Shown here: piece after piece, positions 6,663-15,171 of the stretch
How positions within the stretch are numbered: position 1 is the stretch's first letter
Layout: every line of letters starts with the position of its first letter
Assembly: GCA_017625615.1 (NCBI GenBank)
Contig: JAGAKP010000075.1
Span: 1-48,640 of the forward strand
DNA: 48,640 bases
Direction of reading: 5' to 3'
Source of the DNA: Clostridia bacterium
GTDB lineage: Bacteria; Bacillota; Clostridia; Oscillospirales; CAG-382
Notes under the pieces: generated by a model
The model's database searches: none
What the model saw: only the letters and a program-made list of their open reading frames with translations
Told to the model about the DNA's origin: nothing
Program-made: the position numbers and the translations under genes

Positions 6663-8189
6663 TTATTTGCGCTTACGGGTGGCAAGGTAGATTATTAAGG
6701 GAGAGAACACGCAAAGCATAACGCCTGCGGCGAGAAGAGTCTGCTTTTGTCCGTCATCGACTTCGGAAGCGGAAGACGTATCCGAGGTATTGGAAAGGTT
6801 ATTTTTCGATTCCTCCAAAAGGCGGGAGCTTTCGTCAAGGCGGGACTGCTCCTCCTGACGGGACAATTCGTCCGCAACTGATTGCTCGATACGGGACTGC
6901 TCAAGCCGCTCCGATTCTTCCTTTTCAAGCTGTATACGCTCCTGCTCGGCGTAGGTGATGACGTTTTCAAACATATCGTTTTTGTTTTTGTCCTCACCGA
7001 CGGTGGAAAAATACAAGCCGTATTGGCAGGGGTTATAGGTCTTTATCTGGGAAGCCTTGGTTATCTCGCCCGAGTAGCCGTTTATCCATTGAGTAAACCA
7101 AGTGGGCTGTTGGGACACGTGGCAGGGATAGCCGTACTTCTGGGATACCTGAAAAGCGGAAAGTCCGTCAAAGCAATCCTGCGGGGTATCGAAATCCATA
7201 ACTATCTCGTTTTCGCCGTAAAGGTGGAAGTACGCCTTTTGTACCTCCCAGCCGCCGTATTTTTCGTAGGATTCGGGGAAAACACTGCTATCGTTCGTTA
7301 TCTTGACCGCTTGTGAGGTAAGGTCGGCATACACCTGATGCATACCGTGGCCATATTCACCCTTAAAATCGTGGGTAACGACTACCAGCGGCTTGAAGCG
7401 GCGTATCTGCTCGGTAACGAAGGAATACAGATCGTCCTTGGTGGTTCCGAGCGCCTGATAATAGGCGTAGGTCTGCTCAAGGCTGTCTATACGGAAATCC
7501 GCAAAGGAGCCGAAAACGGGATATGCGGTAACGCCCACTGCCCAAAGTCCGTTGAGCATTTCGTGCACACGCCGGTCGGTAAGGTTGCGGTGATCGGTAA
7601 GATACGCCACCTGCACGCGGTATCCCTTATACCAAGCGTAATGAGGCAAAAGTCCCGCGAAGAAAAGCTGATCGTCATCGCCGTGGGTGGCAAACAAAAG
7701 AAGGTCGGCGCCATTCTCAAGGGGAGGTGCCCATTTTTGCACGAAAGAAGGAGTTTCACCCTCGGTGAACACGAATATCTCGCTCAAGCGCACGCTTCCC
7801 GAGGAAAACTCGATGGTAAGAGAGGTTACGTCGTCCTCGAACAGAGATGATATATCTATATATTCGTGTAAAAAGCCGTATTTTCCGACTTTTACCGTCA
7901 CTCCGTTGGCGGTGATAGTGTACTCGCCATACTCAAGAGAAAACATTATGTAAAGTGAGCCGATGGCTTTTTCGCTGTCTACATTTATTACCGTATTACC
8001 CGAGGAGGAAGGATAATAATTTATATTTCCGTCGGTGAGAAATCCGAAGGAAGCGTAGCCCGTGCCGGAAAGGGTAACGTTTTTACTTATATTCTCCGCT
8101 TCGCCCGAAGCAAAAGCCGGCAAGGAAATTGTCGAAACAGCACCTATAAACAGCAAAACTGCAACAAGTGCAAAAAGAAATTTTTTCAT
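6663..8189 (-). CDS. Membrane-anchored PIG-L (LmbE-like) deacetylase-family protein
   Basis: A 508-residue exported protein. From the N-terminus it has a signal peptide (1-28, cleavage near AFA-SG), then a beta-rich, sugar-binding-like region (about 35-150). The PIG-L-like domain follows (about 165-400), then a charged E/R/S-rich coiled coil (about 405-465) and a C-terminal helix with a basic RKRK tail (about 483-508) that should anchor it outside the membrane. PIG-L enzymes are zinc N-acetylglucosaminyl deacetylases with an AHPDDE motif and a distal HxxH. Here the first motif is THGDDDQ (168-174), where the usual proline and glutamate differ. The distal motif is GHGMH (280-284). Activity may be altered. 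The ATG at 8189 is chosen because GAGGT lies 7 bases upstream; an earlier ATG at 8204 overlaps the preceding gene. It is cotranscribed with the upstream orphan gene. Confidence 0.82.
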   Translation of the reverse strand: MKKFLFALVAVLLFIGAVSTISLPAFASGEAENISKNVTLSGTGYASFGFLTDGNINYYPSSSGNTVINVDSEKAIGSLYIMFSLEYGEYTITANGVTVKVGKYGFLHEYIDISSLFEDDVTSLTIEFSSGSVRLSEIFVFTEGETPSFVQKWAPPLENGADLLLFATHGDDDQLFFAGLLPHYAWYKGYRVQVAYLTDHRNLTDRRVHEMLNGLWAVGVTAYPVFGSFADFRIDSLEQTYAYYQALGTTKDDLYSFVTEQIRRFKPLVVVTHDFKGEYGHGMHQVYADLTSQAVKITNDSSVFPESYEKYGGWEVQKAYFHLYGENEIVMDFDTPQDCFDGLSAFQVSQKYGYPCHVSQQPTWFTQWINGYSGEITKASQIKTYNPCQYGLYFSTVGEDKNKNDMFENVITYAEQERIQLEKEESERLEQSRIEQSVADELSRQEEQSRLDESSRLLEESKNNLSNTSDTSSASEVDDGQKQTLLAAGVMLCVFSPLIIYLATRKRK

Positions 8190-8193
8190 AGTA

Positions 8194-8895
8194 CTACCTC
8201 GCATATACTTCGTAAATGCCGTATTCGCCTGTTTCAGCCCAAGGCTGGTGAAGATACTTTATCATATAATCATAGGCGTGCTGCCATTGTGAAAACAATC
8301 CGTTTTCGTTAAGAGATGCGAATTCCTCGGTAAAAAGTGTTCCGCCCTCATCACAGCCATGCCAACGGCAAATAAACATACAGTCGCAAATGATGGAAAA
8401 CATTCCGCAAAACCGAGGCGAATCAGTAACGTCGTATCCCAAAAACCTGTATCCTTCGGGGACAGGCGCGTCAGTCCCCGACATACGCACCCACAAAAGC
8501 TCATAGTCTTCGTGCTTTTCGAAGGCGGTAAGAATTTCAAGCGCAGTTTTTTCATCGGGAATGACCATTTCGTCCCAAGTGTCTTCCTTTAAAAGCTTCA
8601 GCAGTTCTTTTTGTCTTTCGGTAATATTTTCACCGTACTTATCTGCGTATACGTGAACCCCGTCTCTGTCGGTGCCGAGGTATTGCTTCTTGGGAATATC
8701 GTCATAAGGGTGCCCATAGCATATCCACTCGGGGTGCTCGCGGAAGCGTGACAAATTAGCTTTATACAGAATGGGATATTTCATTGCTGAAATAAAATTT
8801 GCGTCGGGCGTAACGACGCCGTACTGCTCGTTATATGAAGATGCGGATTCCGTAATAGTTCCGATTTCTCCGCAGGAATAGAATTTTCTTTCCAT
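8194..8895 (-). CDS. Conserved-looking protein of unknown function, 233 residues
   Basis: I do not recognise this protein. It is soluble with no signal peptide or membrane helix, and rich in aromatic and acidic residues (DTWDEMVIPDEKTA in the middle). It has a cysteine cluster MFSIICDCMFICRWHGCDEG near residues 165-185, which could bind a metal or be structural. It has a strong ribosome site (AGGAGGT, 4 bases before the ATG). It ends 4 bases before the start of the PIG-L-like gene, so the two form an operon. Because the neighbour is exported and this one is not, a direct shared role is uncertain. No convincing promoter is seen in the 142-bp gap upstream. Confidence 0.8.
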   Translation of the reverse strand: MERKFYSCGEIGTITESASSYNEQYGVVTPDANFISAMKYPILYKANLSRFREHPEWICYGHPYDDIPKKQYLGTDRDGVHVYADKYGENITERQKELLKLLKEDTWDEMVIPDEKTALEILTAFEKHEDYELLWVRMSGTDAPVPEGYRFLGYDVTDSPRFCGMFSIICDCMFICRWHGCDEGGTLFTEEFASLNENGLFSQWQHAYDYMIKYLHQPWAETGEYGIYEVYAR

Positions 8896-8974
8896 TTTTA
8901 CCTCCTAAAGCTTTTGTACACAAAAATCCCAAAAGAAAGGTTATTTTTTGCTTAATGTATGTTTTATTTATATA

Positions 8975-9003
8975 TTGCAAATTTTTCTTCTCCGTGGTAA
9001 AAT
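8975..9003 (+). promoter_or_regulatory. Promoter of the ArsB/NhaD-type transporter gene
   Basis: TTGCAA (8975-8980), 17-bp spacer, TAAAAT (8998-9003); the start codon is 34 bp further on. Confidence 0.65.
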
Positions 9004-9037
9004 CCATTTTCGGAAAACACGTATTACGAGGAAAAAG

Positions 9038-10321
9038 ATGGCTACAGCAATAATTATTGCCGCGTTGACCTGCGTGGCATTCATTTGCAATATACTTATA
9101 AAGCCTTACGTTAATATAAAGGGAAAAAGCTACAGTATTTATTGGGTCGCTCCCCTTTTGGGCGCAGTTTTGATGCTGTGCTTTAAGGTCATAACTCCCA
9201 AACAGCTTTTGGACGGGTTGACGGCGGACAGCGATATAAACCCAATAAAGATACTTATACTGTTTTTATCGGTGACGCTGATGTCCGTACTCCTTGACAG
9301 CGCGGGATTTTTCCGTCTGCTCGCCTCAAAGACACTTGCTATGGCTCGGCACAGTCAGTGGGCGCTGTTTATATGCTTATATCTTACGGTCTCCGTGCTG
9401 ACGGTATTTACGTCCAACGATATTATAGTGCTTACCTTTACGCCCTTTATATGCTATTTTGCACATAACGCACGTATTGACCCTATTCCCTATCTTTTTG
9501 GTGAATTCGTGGCGGCAAATACGTGGAGTATGGCGTTGGTTATCGGAAACCCCACCAACATATACCTTGCGGGTACGGCGGGAATAAGCTTTGGAGAATA
9601 CCTTATCACAATGGCTGTTCCCACTCTTTTTACGGGAATAATCTCCTTGGCTATGCTTTGCTTAGTGTTCCGCAAAAAGCTTTCTACGCCGATGAAGGCA
9701 GAGGAAGGCGAAAAAGTGGAGACCGACAAGCCGCTTATGATATTGGGCGTTATACATCTGGGAATATGTATATTGCTTATGGCGGTATCCTCGGTAATAA
9801 AGGCGCCTATGTGGCTGATATCGCTTATTTGCTTTATAAGCCAATATCTTTGCTCCTTTATTTACTGTGCCGCAAGAAAAAGGCTTATGTATATGCGTGA
9901 ATCCGTTAAAAGAGCGCCCGTTATAACGGTGCCCTTCGTCATATCTATGTTCTGCATAGTGCTTGCCCTTGTAAACACCGGCGCAACGGATGCGGTAAGC
10001 AATTATCTTTTAAGCGGAAACAGTATAATAAAGTGCGGAATATCGTCCTTTTTATGCTCTAACCTTATAAACAACATTCCCATGAGCGTGCTTTTCTCTG
10101 CCCTTGTGGGCGGTGAGAAGGCGTCGGTGTATGCGTCCGTTATCGGCTCCAACCTCGGCGCGTTCCTCACTCCCGTAGGAGCGCTTGCGGGAATAATGTG
10201 GACGGGAATGTTGAAAAATCACGGCGTAAAGCTGTCTTTCATAAAATTCTCGCTTTACGGCACGGTAATATCCGTTCCCGCAATGATAGCTGCGCTGTTG
10301 GGGCTTATAATCGTAATGTAA
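9038..10321 (+). CDS. ArsB/NhaD-superfamily anion or Na+/H+ transporter
   Basis: A 427-residue polytopic membrane protein with about 10-12 hydrophobic helices, of the ion-transporter superfamily that includes ArsB, NhaD and DASS carriers. The family's two-fold repeat is visible: TSNDIIVLTFTPF and GNPTNIYLAG in the first half, SNLINNIPMSVLF and GSNLGAFLTPVGALAG in the second. The substrate cannot be set from sequence; arsenite, dicarboxylates or sodium are all possible. There is no arsR or arsC next to it, so an arsenic role is not supported by context. The ATG at 9038 is chosen because GAGGA lies 7 bases before it; an ATG at 8948 lies upstream of the predicted promoter. It is a single-gene unit with its own terminator. 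Confidence 0.88.
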   Translation: MATAIIIAALTCVAFICNILIKPYVNIKGKSYSIYWVAPLLGAVLMLCFKVITPKQLLDGLTADSDINPIKILILFLSVTLMSVLLDSAGFFRLLASKTLAMARHSQWALFICLYLTVSVLTVFTSNDIIVLTFTPFICYFAHNARIDPIPYLFGEFVAANTWSMALVIGNPTNIYLAGTAGISFGEYLITMAVPTLFTGIISLAMLCLVFRKKLSTPMKAEEGEKVETDKPLMILGVIHLGICILLMAVSSVIKAPMWLISLICFISQYLCSFIYCAARKRLMYMRESVKRAPVITVPFVISMFCIVLALVNTGATDAVSNYLLSGNSIIKCGISSFLCSNLINNIPMSVLFSALVGGEKASVYASVIGSNLGAFLTPVGALAGIMWTGMLKNHGVKLSFIKFSLYGTVISVPAMIAALLGLIIVM

Positions 10322-10325
10322 ATCC

Positions 10326-10354
10326 AAAATCACCTCTGTGCGAGGTGATTTTTT
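10326..10354. terminator. Bidirectional terminator
   Basis: AATCACCTC (10328-10336) pairs with GAGGTGATT (10342-10350) around a 5-base loop. T's follow on both strands, serving the transporter gene and dapF, which converge here. Confidence 0.88.
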
Positions 10355-10365
10355 CATATACAAAT

Positions 10366-11124
10366 TTAACAGTATTCTGCGCTTCCCGTCATATAGACGC
10401 GGCGGTCGGAGCAGACGCGTATAACGAGATCGCCCTTCATAAGGGTGACGGTTATATCACTATCCGCATCGCAATATCCCTTTGCCACGGCGACGGCGGT
10501 AAGAGCGCAAGCGCCCGTTCCGCAGGCGGCAGTTTCACCGCTTCCCCTCTCCCACACGCGCATCTGAAGATGAGTACGGGATATTACACGGGCAAACTCG
10601 GTATTGACACGGTTGGGAAAGCAACGGCTGTTTTCGATAACGGGTCCTACCGTGGGAAGGTCGATATCATCGGGAGAATCGCAAAAAATAACGAAATGGG
10701 GGTTGCCCATTGAAGCGGCGGTCCCATGGAAGACCGTACCGCAGGCGGACACCGCAATATCGTCAAGGACCTCGGAGATGCCCATATCCACGGTGACGGA
10801 CGCAAAAACGCCGTTTTCCTTTTTGGGGTACAGCTTTTTGATGCCCGCCTTGGTCTCAAGGGTGATACAGTCCTTATCCGCTATGCCCTTATCAACGACG
10901 AAGCGCGCAACGCAGCGTGCGCCGTTTCCGCACATTTCCGCTTCGCTTCCGTCGGCGTTGAATATACGCATTTTAACGTCGCATATATCCGAGGGCAAAA
11001 CGAGAATAATTCCGTCCGTGCCGTACTCACGTGAAAGAGTAATGGCGGCGGAAAATGGGTCCCGTATATCCTCGTCTATGATAACGTATGAATTGCCGAT
11101 TCCGTGCATTGGGGTGAAAGACAT
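10366..11124 (-). CDS. dapF: Diaminopimelate epimerase
   Basis: Converts LL- to meso-diaminopimelate, the precursor of lysine and peptidoglycan cross-links, by a two-cysteine racemisation. The two catalytic cysteines are present: Cys65 in AEMCGNGARC and Cys201 in ETAACGTGAC. The N-terminal PMHGIGNSYVIID matches the family's MHGLGNDFVxID start. At 252 residues it is a little shorter than the E. coli enzyme (274). It is the last gene after the alpha-galactosidase and zinc-ribbon genes, 3 bases behind the latter, so it seems to be cotranscribed with them. That is unusual company, because dapF normally sits with other lysine genes. It ends at a strong terminator. Confidence 0.95.
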   Translation of the reverse strand: MSFTPMHGIGNSYVIIDEDIRDPFSAAITLSREYGTDGIILVLPSDICDVKMRIFNADGSEAEMCGNGARCVARFVVDKGIADKDCITLETKAGIKKLYPKKENGVFASVTVDMGISEVLDDIAVSACGTVFHGTAASMGNPHFVIFCDSPDDIDLPTVGPVIENSRCFPNRVNTEFARVISRTHLQMRVWERGSGETAACGTGACALTAVAVAKGYCDADSDITVTLMKGDLVIRVCSDRRVYMTGSAEYC

Positions 11125-11127
11125 AAT

Positions 11128-11328
11128 TTACTCCTTTTTTGCAAAGAGGGTACAGCCGTATGCGCGGTATTCCTCGATAAGAATGCGTAGCTTTTCTTCG
11201 GTTGAGCCGAAATGCTCAGCAAGGCAGGGCACGCACATAAATTCGGTAGCGCCGCGGTTTACCAGCTTTTTATGGCAGCCGATATCGTCAGCATCAAGTA
11301 CCTTTCCGCAACGTATACATTTATGCAT
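11128..11328 (-). CDS. Small zinc-ribbon protein
   Basis: A 66-residue protein with CIRC (Cys4, Cys7), CH at 18-19 and CVPC (Cys32, Cys35), so it probably binds one zinc ion. The C-terminal part looks helical and charged. The ATG overlaps the end of the alpha-galactosidase gene by 8 bases, and the stop is 3 bases before dapF. No family name is certain. Small proteins of this type are often regulators or chaperones, but nothing here shows the role. Confidence 0.8.
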   Translation of the reverse strand: MHKCIRCGKVLDADDIGCHKKLVNRGATEFMCVPCLAEHFGSTEEKLRILIEEYRAYGCTLFAKKE

Positions 11329-12454
11329 CTACTATCTTGCCTCTGTAAACGCGGCAGGAGTGAGGAGCCATACCGTGGAAACGCATAACGTCAACGGATT
11401 CGCCGGTTTCGCCCGTCCACAATTCTCTCCACACAAGCTTTTTGCCCGTAGCGTAGCCGAGACCGATACTGTCAAGCTGGAAGTTGGGCCATTCATCGTT
11501 ATCACCGAGATTAAATACGCCGATAGCGATATCGCCGTCGTTAAGGCGTTTTGCCATCATATACACTCTGCCTGCCCACCAGTTATCTCCCTCGATAATA
11601 TACGCCTGACGGCAAGCGGGATCCTGATTGATAGCGATAATATCTTTATTGAGAAGAATGGATCTTGTTTCTTCGGTCATATTTCTTATATCGCATCCGA
11701 TCATAAGAGGAGAATTGAGGAATGCCCAGATGGAGAAATGGGATTTATATTCCTCGTAGGTACAGCCGGTAACCGCTACGTTGCCTTTGCCGTTCATACC
11801 TACTACAAGCATATCCATATCGTTAAAGCAGCCGGCACCGTTGTAATCCCAGATATTGAGCTGATGCTTTGCAAGGTCGCGGATGGAAGCCCAGCTATCA
11901 TTTATATCGCCGGTGGAGCGCCACATATGTGCGCCGGTGGTCTTTATCCATTTATGAGTTTCGTGAGCGCCCCATGAGCAGGCGGAGAAAAGAATGTCTC
12001 TGCCGCTGTTGGCAAGGGCGTTGCCCATTTTTTTGTAAAGCAGATGTCCCGGGACGTAATTGGGACGGAAGCAATAATCGTATTTAAGGAAGTCTACACC
12101 CCACTCCGCAAAGGTCTTTGCGTCTACGTACTCGTGGTCAAAGGAGCCGGGGTAATCGGCGCAGGTACGGGTGCCCGCACAGGAATACATACCAAACTTG
12201 AGCCCCTTGGAATGAACATAATCTGCAACGTCCTTCATACCGTGAGGGAACTTTACGGGGTCCGCGACAAGCTTGCCGTTTTCGTCACGTTCTCTTAAGG
12301 ACCAGCAGTCGTCAATAACAAGGTAATTATAGCCTGCCTCAAGCAGACCGTTTTCAACCATAGCGTCAGCCGTGGTGCGGATAAGCTCATCGTTTATATT
12401 GGGGCCGAAGGTATTCCAAGAGTTCCAGCCCATAGGTGGTGTTTTTACTATCAT
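11321..12454 (-). CDS. GH27-family alpha-galactosidase
   Basis: A 377-residue glycoside hydrolase of family 27, which removes terminal alpha-galactose (rarely alpha-N-acetylgalactosamine) with retention. The start TPPMGWNSWNTFG is the family signature. The nucleophile is Asp126 in LKYDYC and the acid/base is Asp183 in WRSTGDIND. DDCW (about 48-51) forms part of the sugar pocket. It lacks a signal peptide, so it acts in the cytosol on imported oligosaccharides. It is the first gene of an operon with a zinc-ribbon gene and dapF. AGGAGG lies upstream and a near-consensus promoter sits at 12487-12515. Its short C-terminal beta domain is typical. Confidence 0.95.
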   Translation of the reverse strand: MIVKTPPMGWNSWNTFGPNINDELIRTTADAMVENGLLEAGYNYLVIDDCWSLRERDENGKLVADPVKFPHGMKDVADYVHSKGLKFGMYSCAGTRTCADYPGSFDHEYVDAKTFAEWGVDFLKYDYCFRPNYVPGHLLYKKMGNALANSGRDILFSACSWGAHETHKWIKTTGAHMWRSTGDINDSWASIRDLAKHQLNIWDYNGAGCFNDMDMLVVGMNGKGNVAVTGCTYEEYKSHFSIWAFLNSPLMIGCDIRNMTEETRSILLNKDIIAINQDPACRQAYIIEGDNWWAGRVYMMAKRLNDGDIAIGVFNLGDNDEWPNFQLDSIGLGYATGKKLVWRELWTGETGESVDVMRFHGMAPHSCRVYRGKIVDA

Positions 12455-12486
12455 AACAACTTTGTCCTCCTTGTGTTTGTGAATAA

Positions 12487-12515
12487 ATTATATGTTAAAA
12501 GACGTAAAAAGTCAA
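12487..12515 (-). promoter_or_regulatory. Promoter of the alpha-galactosidase operon
   Basis: Minus strand TTGACT (12510-12515), 17-bp spacer, TATAAT (12487-12492). A small palindrome AACAAAAGTTGTT (12524-12536) lies just upstream, between the two divergent promoters, and might be an operator. Confidence 0.8.
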
Positions 12516-12534
12516 TCATTTTAAACAAAAGTTG

Positions 12535-12563
12535 TTGAAACGTTGCATAATCCGTGTTATAAT
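12535..12563 (+). promoter_or_regulatory. Promoter of the small lipoprotein gene
   Basis: TTGAAA (12535-12540), 17-bp spacer, TATAAT (12558-12563); divergent from the alpha-galactosidase promoter. Confidence 0.8.
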
Positions 12564-12619
12564 GAAAACACTAAAAGCAGTTTAACCGACTATGTTAAAA
12601 ATGTATAAGGAGAAACTGC

Positions 12620-12916
12620 ATGAAAAGATCTTTAATTATTCTGTTGGCTTTATGTATGTGTGCCGTTGCCGCACTTACCGCCTGCACCGGCGGAAAGGAG
12701 GACGAATCCTCCACGGCGACCGTTTCCAAAGCTCCTTCGGTATCCAAGGGAGATGAATCCAAAAACAACGTATCCTCTCCCGTTTCCATACCCGAGGTAT
12801 CTATGGATATGTCGGATATGAGTATTATTCCCGATATGAGCGATATGTTTCAGGACGGAAGCACCACGGGCGAATACTCCAACGGTATGCTTCAGGAATC
12901 CGACAACGCAAAGTGA
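12620..12916 (+). CDS. Small lipoprotein of unknown function
   Basis: A 98-residue exported lipoprotein. The signal sequence has a hydrophobic core (about 4-18) and a lipobox LTAC with Cys22, where lipid would be attached after cleavage. The mature part is short and has no obvious fold. It has a Ser/Glu/Lys-rich stretch, then a repeated Met-Asp-Ser pattern (MDMSDMSIIPDMSDMF). The Met-rich acidic segment might bind metal ions or be disordered. The ribosome site AAGGAG lies 7 bases before the ATG. It is followed after 52 bp by the discoidin-domain protein and is perhaps cotranscribed with it. Confidence 0.8.
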   Translation: MKRSLIILLALCMCAVAALTACTGGKEDESSTATVSKAPSVSKGDESKNNVSSPVSIPEVSMDMSDMSIIPDMSDMFQDGSTTGEYSNGMLQESDNAK

Positions 12917-12968
12917 TCCGTGCGGCGGAATGCCGCTACATATATTTCCATTACGGAGGTACATATAA

Positions 12969-14855
12969 ATGAAACGAATTATCGGTTTTATGCTTCTTAC
13001 GGTTATGCTTTTTGCCGTTCTTTGTCCCATTGGGGCGCAGGCGGTAACGGTATACGACTATACCCTCGTTTCCAAGGGGGCTTCCTATACCTATTCAAAA
13101 TGCTACACCACTGCAGGCATGCCCTACACGAGCGTTGACGGAAAGGAGCTTACCGACGGTAAGATAACCGACGAAAAATACGCTACTGAATGGATCGCAT
13201 TCGATTACCGTCTTGAAGCGCCTATGTACGCTGTGATCGATCTGGGTAAATCCTATGATAATTTAGGCAAGTTCAGAGTATATCTCGTAGCGACGGCTCA
13301 TTCGGGAATAGATAAGCCCGAAAAATGCGAATTCCACGTTTCCGACGACGGAAAGACCTTTACCAAGGTAGGCGAGGGCGTTTACGAAAGCGACAGCGCG
13401 GAAAACACCTGGTGCACCCTTGAATTGAACGGCAAGGTCTCCGGCAGATACGTTAAGGTGGATATGGGCGAAATTCCTTTGAGCGGCGTTTTCGTATTCT
13501 GCGGTGAATTTGAGGTCTACACCATTGAGGGCAACGACGTTCCCGCGGCATCAATTCCCGGAATTGAGCTTAAGAACGAATCTTATCTTAAATCCGACGG
13601 AGATTACATAACAAAGCTTCATTTCGGCAACACTGTCGAATACGTTATGAAGGACTTTGACGATACCACAAAGGTTACCGCTTTCTCTGCAAACGGCACG
13701 AAGCTGGGTGCAAAGAACGTGCTTAAGACGGGAGATTATTTTGCAAAGATAGTTGACGGTACGGAAATAGACAGACTGTACGCCGTCTTTGAGGGCGATA
13801 TTAACGGCGACGGCAAAATTACGCTGAACGATTATCTCCATTCCTTGAGAATTGACAAAAAGACCTCTACCGTTTCCGGTGCGTTTCTTAAGGCGAATAC
13901 TGATAAAAACAGAATTAAAAACCATTTTTGCGGAGTTATAAATATGTTTGCGGCTTATCCTCATCATCCCGTTGCGCCTGACGTACACGTGACCGATTAC
14001 ACCAAGCACTCATTGACGCTTGCCAAGACCAATGACGGCACGTACACCCTTTCGACCACGGCTTCCAACGGAAAGGCGCTGACACAGACCTTCTATAAAA
14101 CCAACTGGGGCACGTGGAATATCGGCGCGTTGAACGTTGGCGGTGTTCACCTTGCCGGCGGCAGTACCGACTGGGAATACGTTTTCCGTGCCAAGGGCGC
14201 AAAGGACGGTTTTTCCGGCGGTAACCACGCCAATGAAATTCTCGTTGATCTGAAGATATACGACGGCGTTACTGGTAAGGAAATAAAGCTTTCCAACGGT
14301 CAAAAGGCACAGAATCTTGAAAAGATAAAGATAGTTGAAAAGACAAAGCTTCACCTCGGAGACTCCACCAAATGCTATGCCGCAGTTACACGTAACTACA
14401 CCTTCTACGGCGAGACCATCACGCTTGACTGTGATTATGAATTCCTTACCGATATGGAATTCTCTCTTTCCTACACCTGTATGTTCCCCGTAAACAAATC
14501 CGTTGGTCTTTATTGCCTGTTCAGAAATATTGACGGAACTGAAAACTACGTTGAGACTATGGAAGTGGGCAAGGCGGATTACAGCGGTCCCATGTACAAA
14601 AACAATGCAGCTACCGAATGCGTTATCTGGGGTAAAAAGAATACCGATTACGCCTTCGTGGTAAAGGTAGATACGGTTAAGGATTCGCTGGATAACTTCC
14701 GCAACGGCTCCAAGACCTTCTACTGGGATATGAATACCTCCTCCAACAAGCTGTACTTCTCTCGTTTCCCCGATTCCACCTACGAAAAGGTTGAAAAGGG
14801 TACCCAGTGGCACACCTCCTGCTCGTGGACGGTATTTTGTCTTGACGAAAAATAA
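12969..14855 (+). CDS. Secreted discoidin (F5/8 type C) protein with internal dockerin-like EF-hand
   Basis: A 628-residue secreted protein. It begins with a signal peptide (1-25, cleavage after AQA). A domain of about 160 residues follows (30-190) that resembles F5/8 type C carbohydrate-binding modules: DGKITDEKYATEWIAF, YAVIDLGKSYDNLGKFRVY, FHVSDDGKTFTKVGEG and a closing RYVKVDM strand. A calcium-binding loop DINGDGKITLNDYLHSLR lies near residues 276-294, with a degenerate partner after it. This is like half of a dockerin but placed mid-protein. The last 310 residues (about 318-628) are beta-rich and not recognised. No catalytic motif was found, so it may bind a glycan, or the C-terminal part may be a new enzyme. 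It ends at a strong terminator. Confidence 0.85.
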   Translation: MKRIIGFMLLTVMLFAVLCPIGAQAVTVYDYTLVSKGASYTYSKCYTTAGMPYTSVDGKELTDGKITDEKYATEWIAFDYRLEAPMYAVIDLGKSYDNLGKFRVYLVATAHSGIDKPEKCEFHVSDDGKTFTKVGEGVYESDSAENTWCTLELNGKVSGRYVKVDMGEIPLSGVFVFCGEFEVYTIEGNDVPAASIPGIELKNESYLKSDGDYITKLHFGNTVEYVMKDFDDTTKVTAFSANGTKLGAKNVLKTGDYFAKIVDGTEIDRLYAVFEGDINGDGKITLNDYLHSLRIDKKTSTVSGAFLKANTDKNRIKNHFCGVINMFAAYPHHPVAPDVHVTDYTKHSLTLAKTNDGTYTLSTTASNGKALTQTFYKTNWGTWNIGALNVGGVHLAGGSTDWEYVFRAKGAKDGFSGGNHANEILVDLKIYDGVTGKEIKLSNGQKAQNLEKIKIVEKTKLHLGDSTKCYAAVTRNYTFYGETITLDCDYEFLTDMEFSLSYTCMFPVNKSVGLYCLFRNIDGTENYVETMEVGKADYSGPMYKNNAATECVIWGKKNTDYAFVVKVDTVKDSLDNFRNGSKTFYWDMNTSSNKLYFSRFPDSTYEKVEKGTQWHTSCSWTVFCLDEK

Positions 14856-14876
14856 AAAGCATATTTAAATTTGATT

Positions 14877-14908
14877 TCCCGCAGTGTATTGTTCACTGCG
14901 GGATTTTT
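14877..14908 (+). terminator. Terminator after the discoidin-domain gene
   Basis: TCCCGCAGTG (14877-14886) pairs perfectly with CACTGCGGGA (14894-14903) around 7 bases, followed by T5. Confidence 0.9.
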
Positions 14909-14943
14909 ATATACATATAATGTAATAAAAAAGGAGTGATAAA

Positions 14944-15171
14944 ATGGACACGGTTTTAGTGCTTACGTCGATGACCTACGCATCCAAGGCGCAGGAGACC
15001 CTAAAACGAAAGGGCATTAACAGTACGCTCACCCGTTCCGCGCAGGTACGGCAGATACGCGGCTGCGGATACGGTATACAGATAGATACGGCTTTTGCAG
15101 AGGAAGCCGAAAGGATACTTGCGCAAAACGGAATAAGAATTGCGGGAAAAGCGGGAGTGAAAAAAAGATGA
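14944..15171 (+). CDS. DUF3343 protein (putative Se/S carrier-like)
   Basis: A 75-residue protein of the DUF3343 family, often annotated as a putative selenium or sulfur carrier. It has the compact form VLVLTSMTYASKAQETLKRK, then RSAQVRQIRGCGYGIQID with a single conserved cysteine (Cys41) that could carry persulfide or selenium. The stop overlaps the start of the next gene, a cysteine desulfurase-like enzyme, by 4 bases (ATGA), so the two are coupled. This pairing supports, without proving, a donor-acceptor relation. The ribosome site AAGGAG lies 7 bases before the ATG. Confidence 0.85.
   Translation: MDTVLVLTSMTYASKAQETLKRKGINSTLTRSAQVRQIRGCGYGIQIDTAFAEEAERILAQNGIRIAGKAGVKKR

Noticed and set aside
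10604..11977. A 457-residue plus-strand open frame
   Set aside because: It is antisense to dapF, the zinc-ribbon gene and most of the alpha-galactosidase gene, all of which have strong family motifs.
14892..14921. A promoter TTCACT/TATAAT ahead of DUF3343
   Set aside because: The -35 is weak, the spacer is 18 bp and the -35 lies inside the terminator stem, so it was not called.
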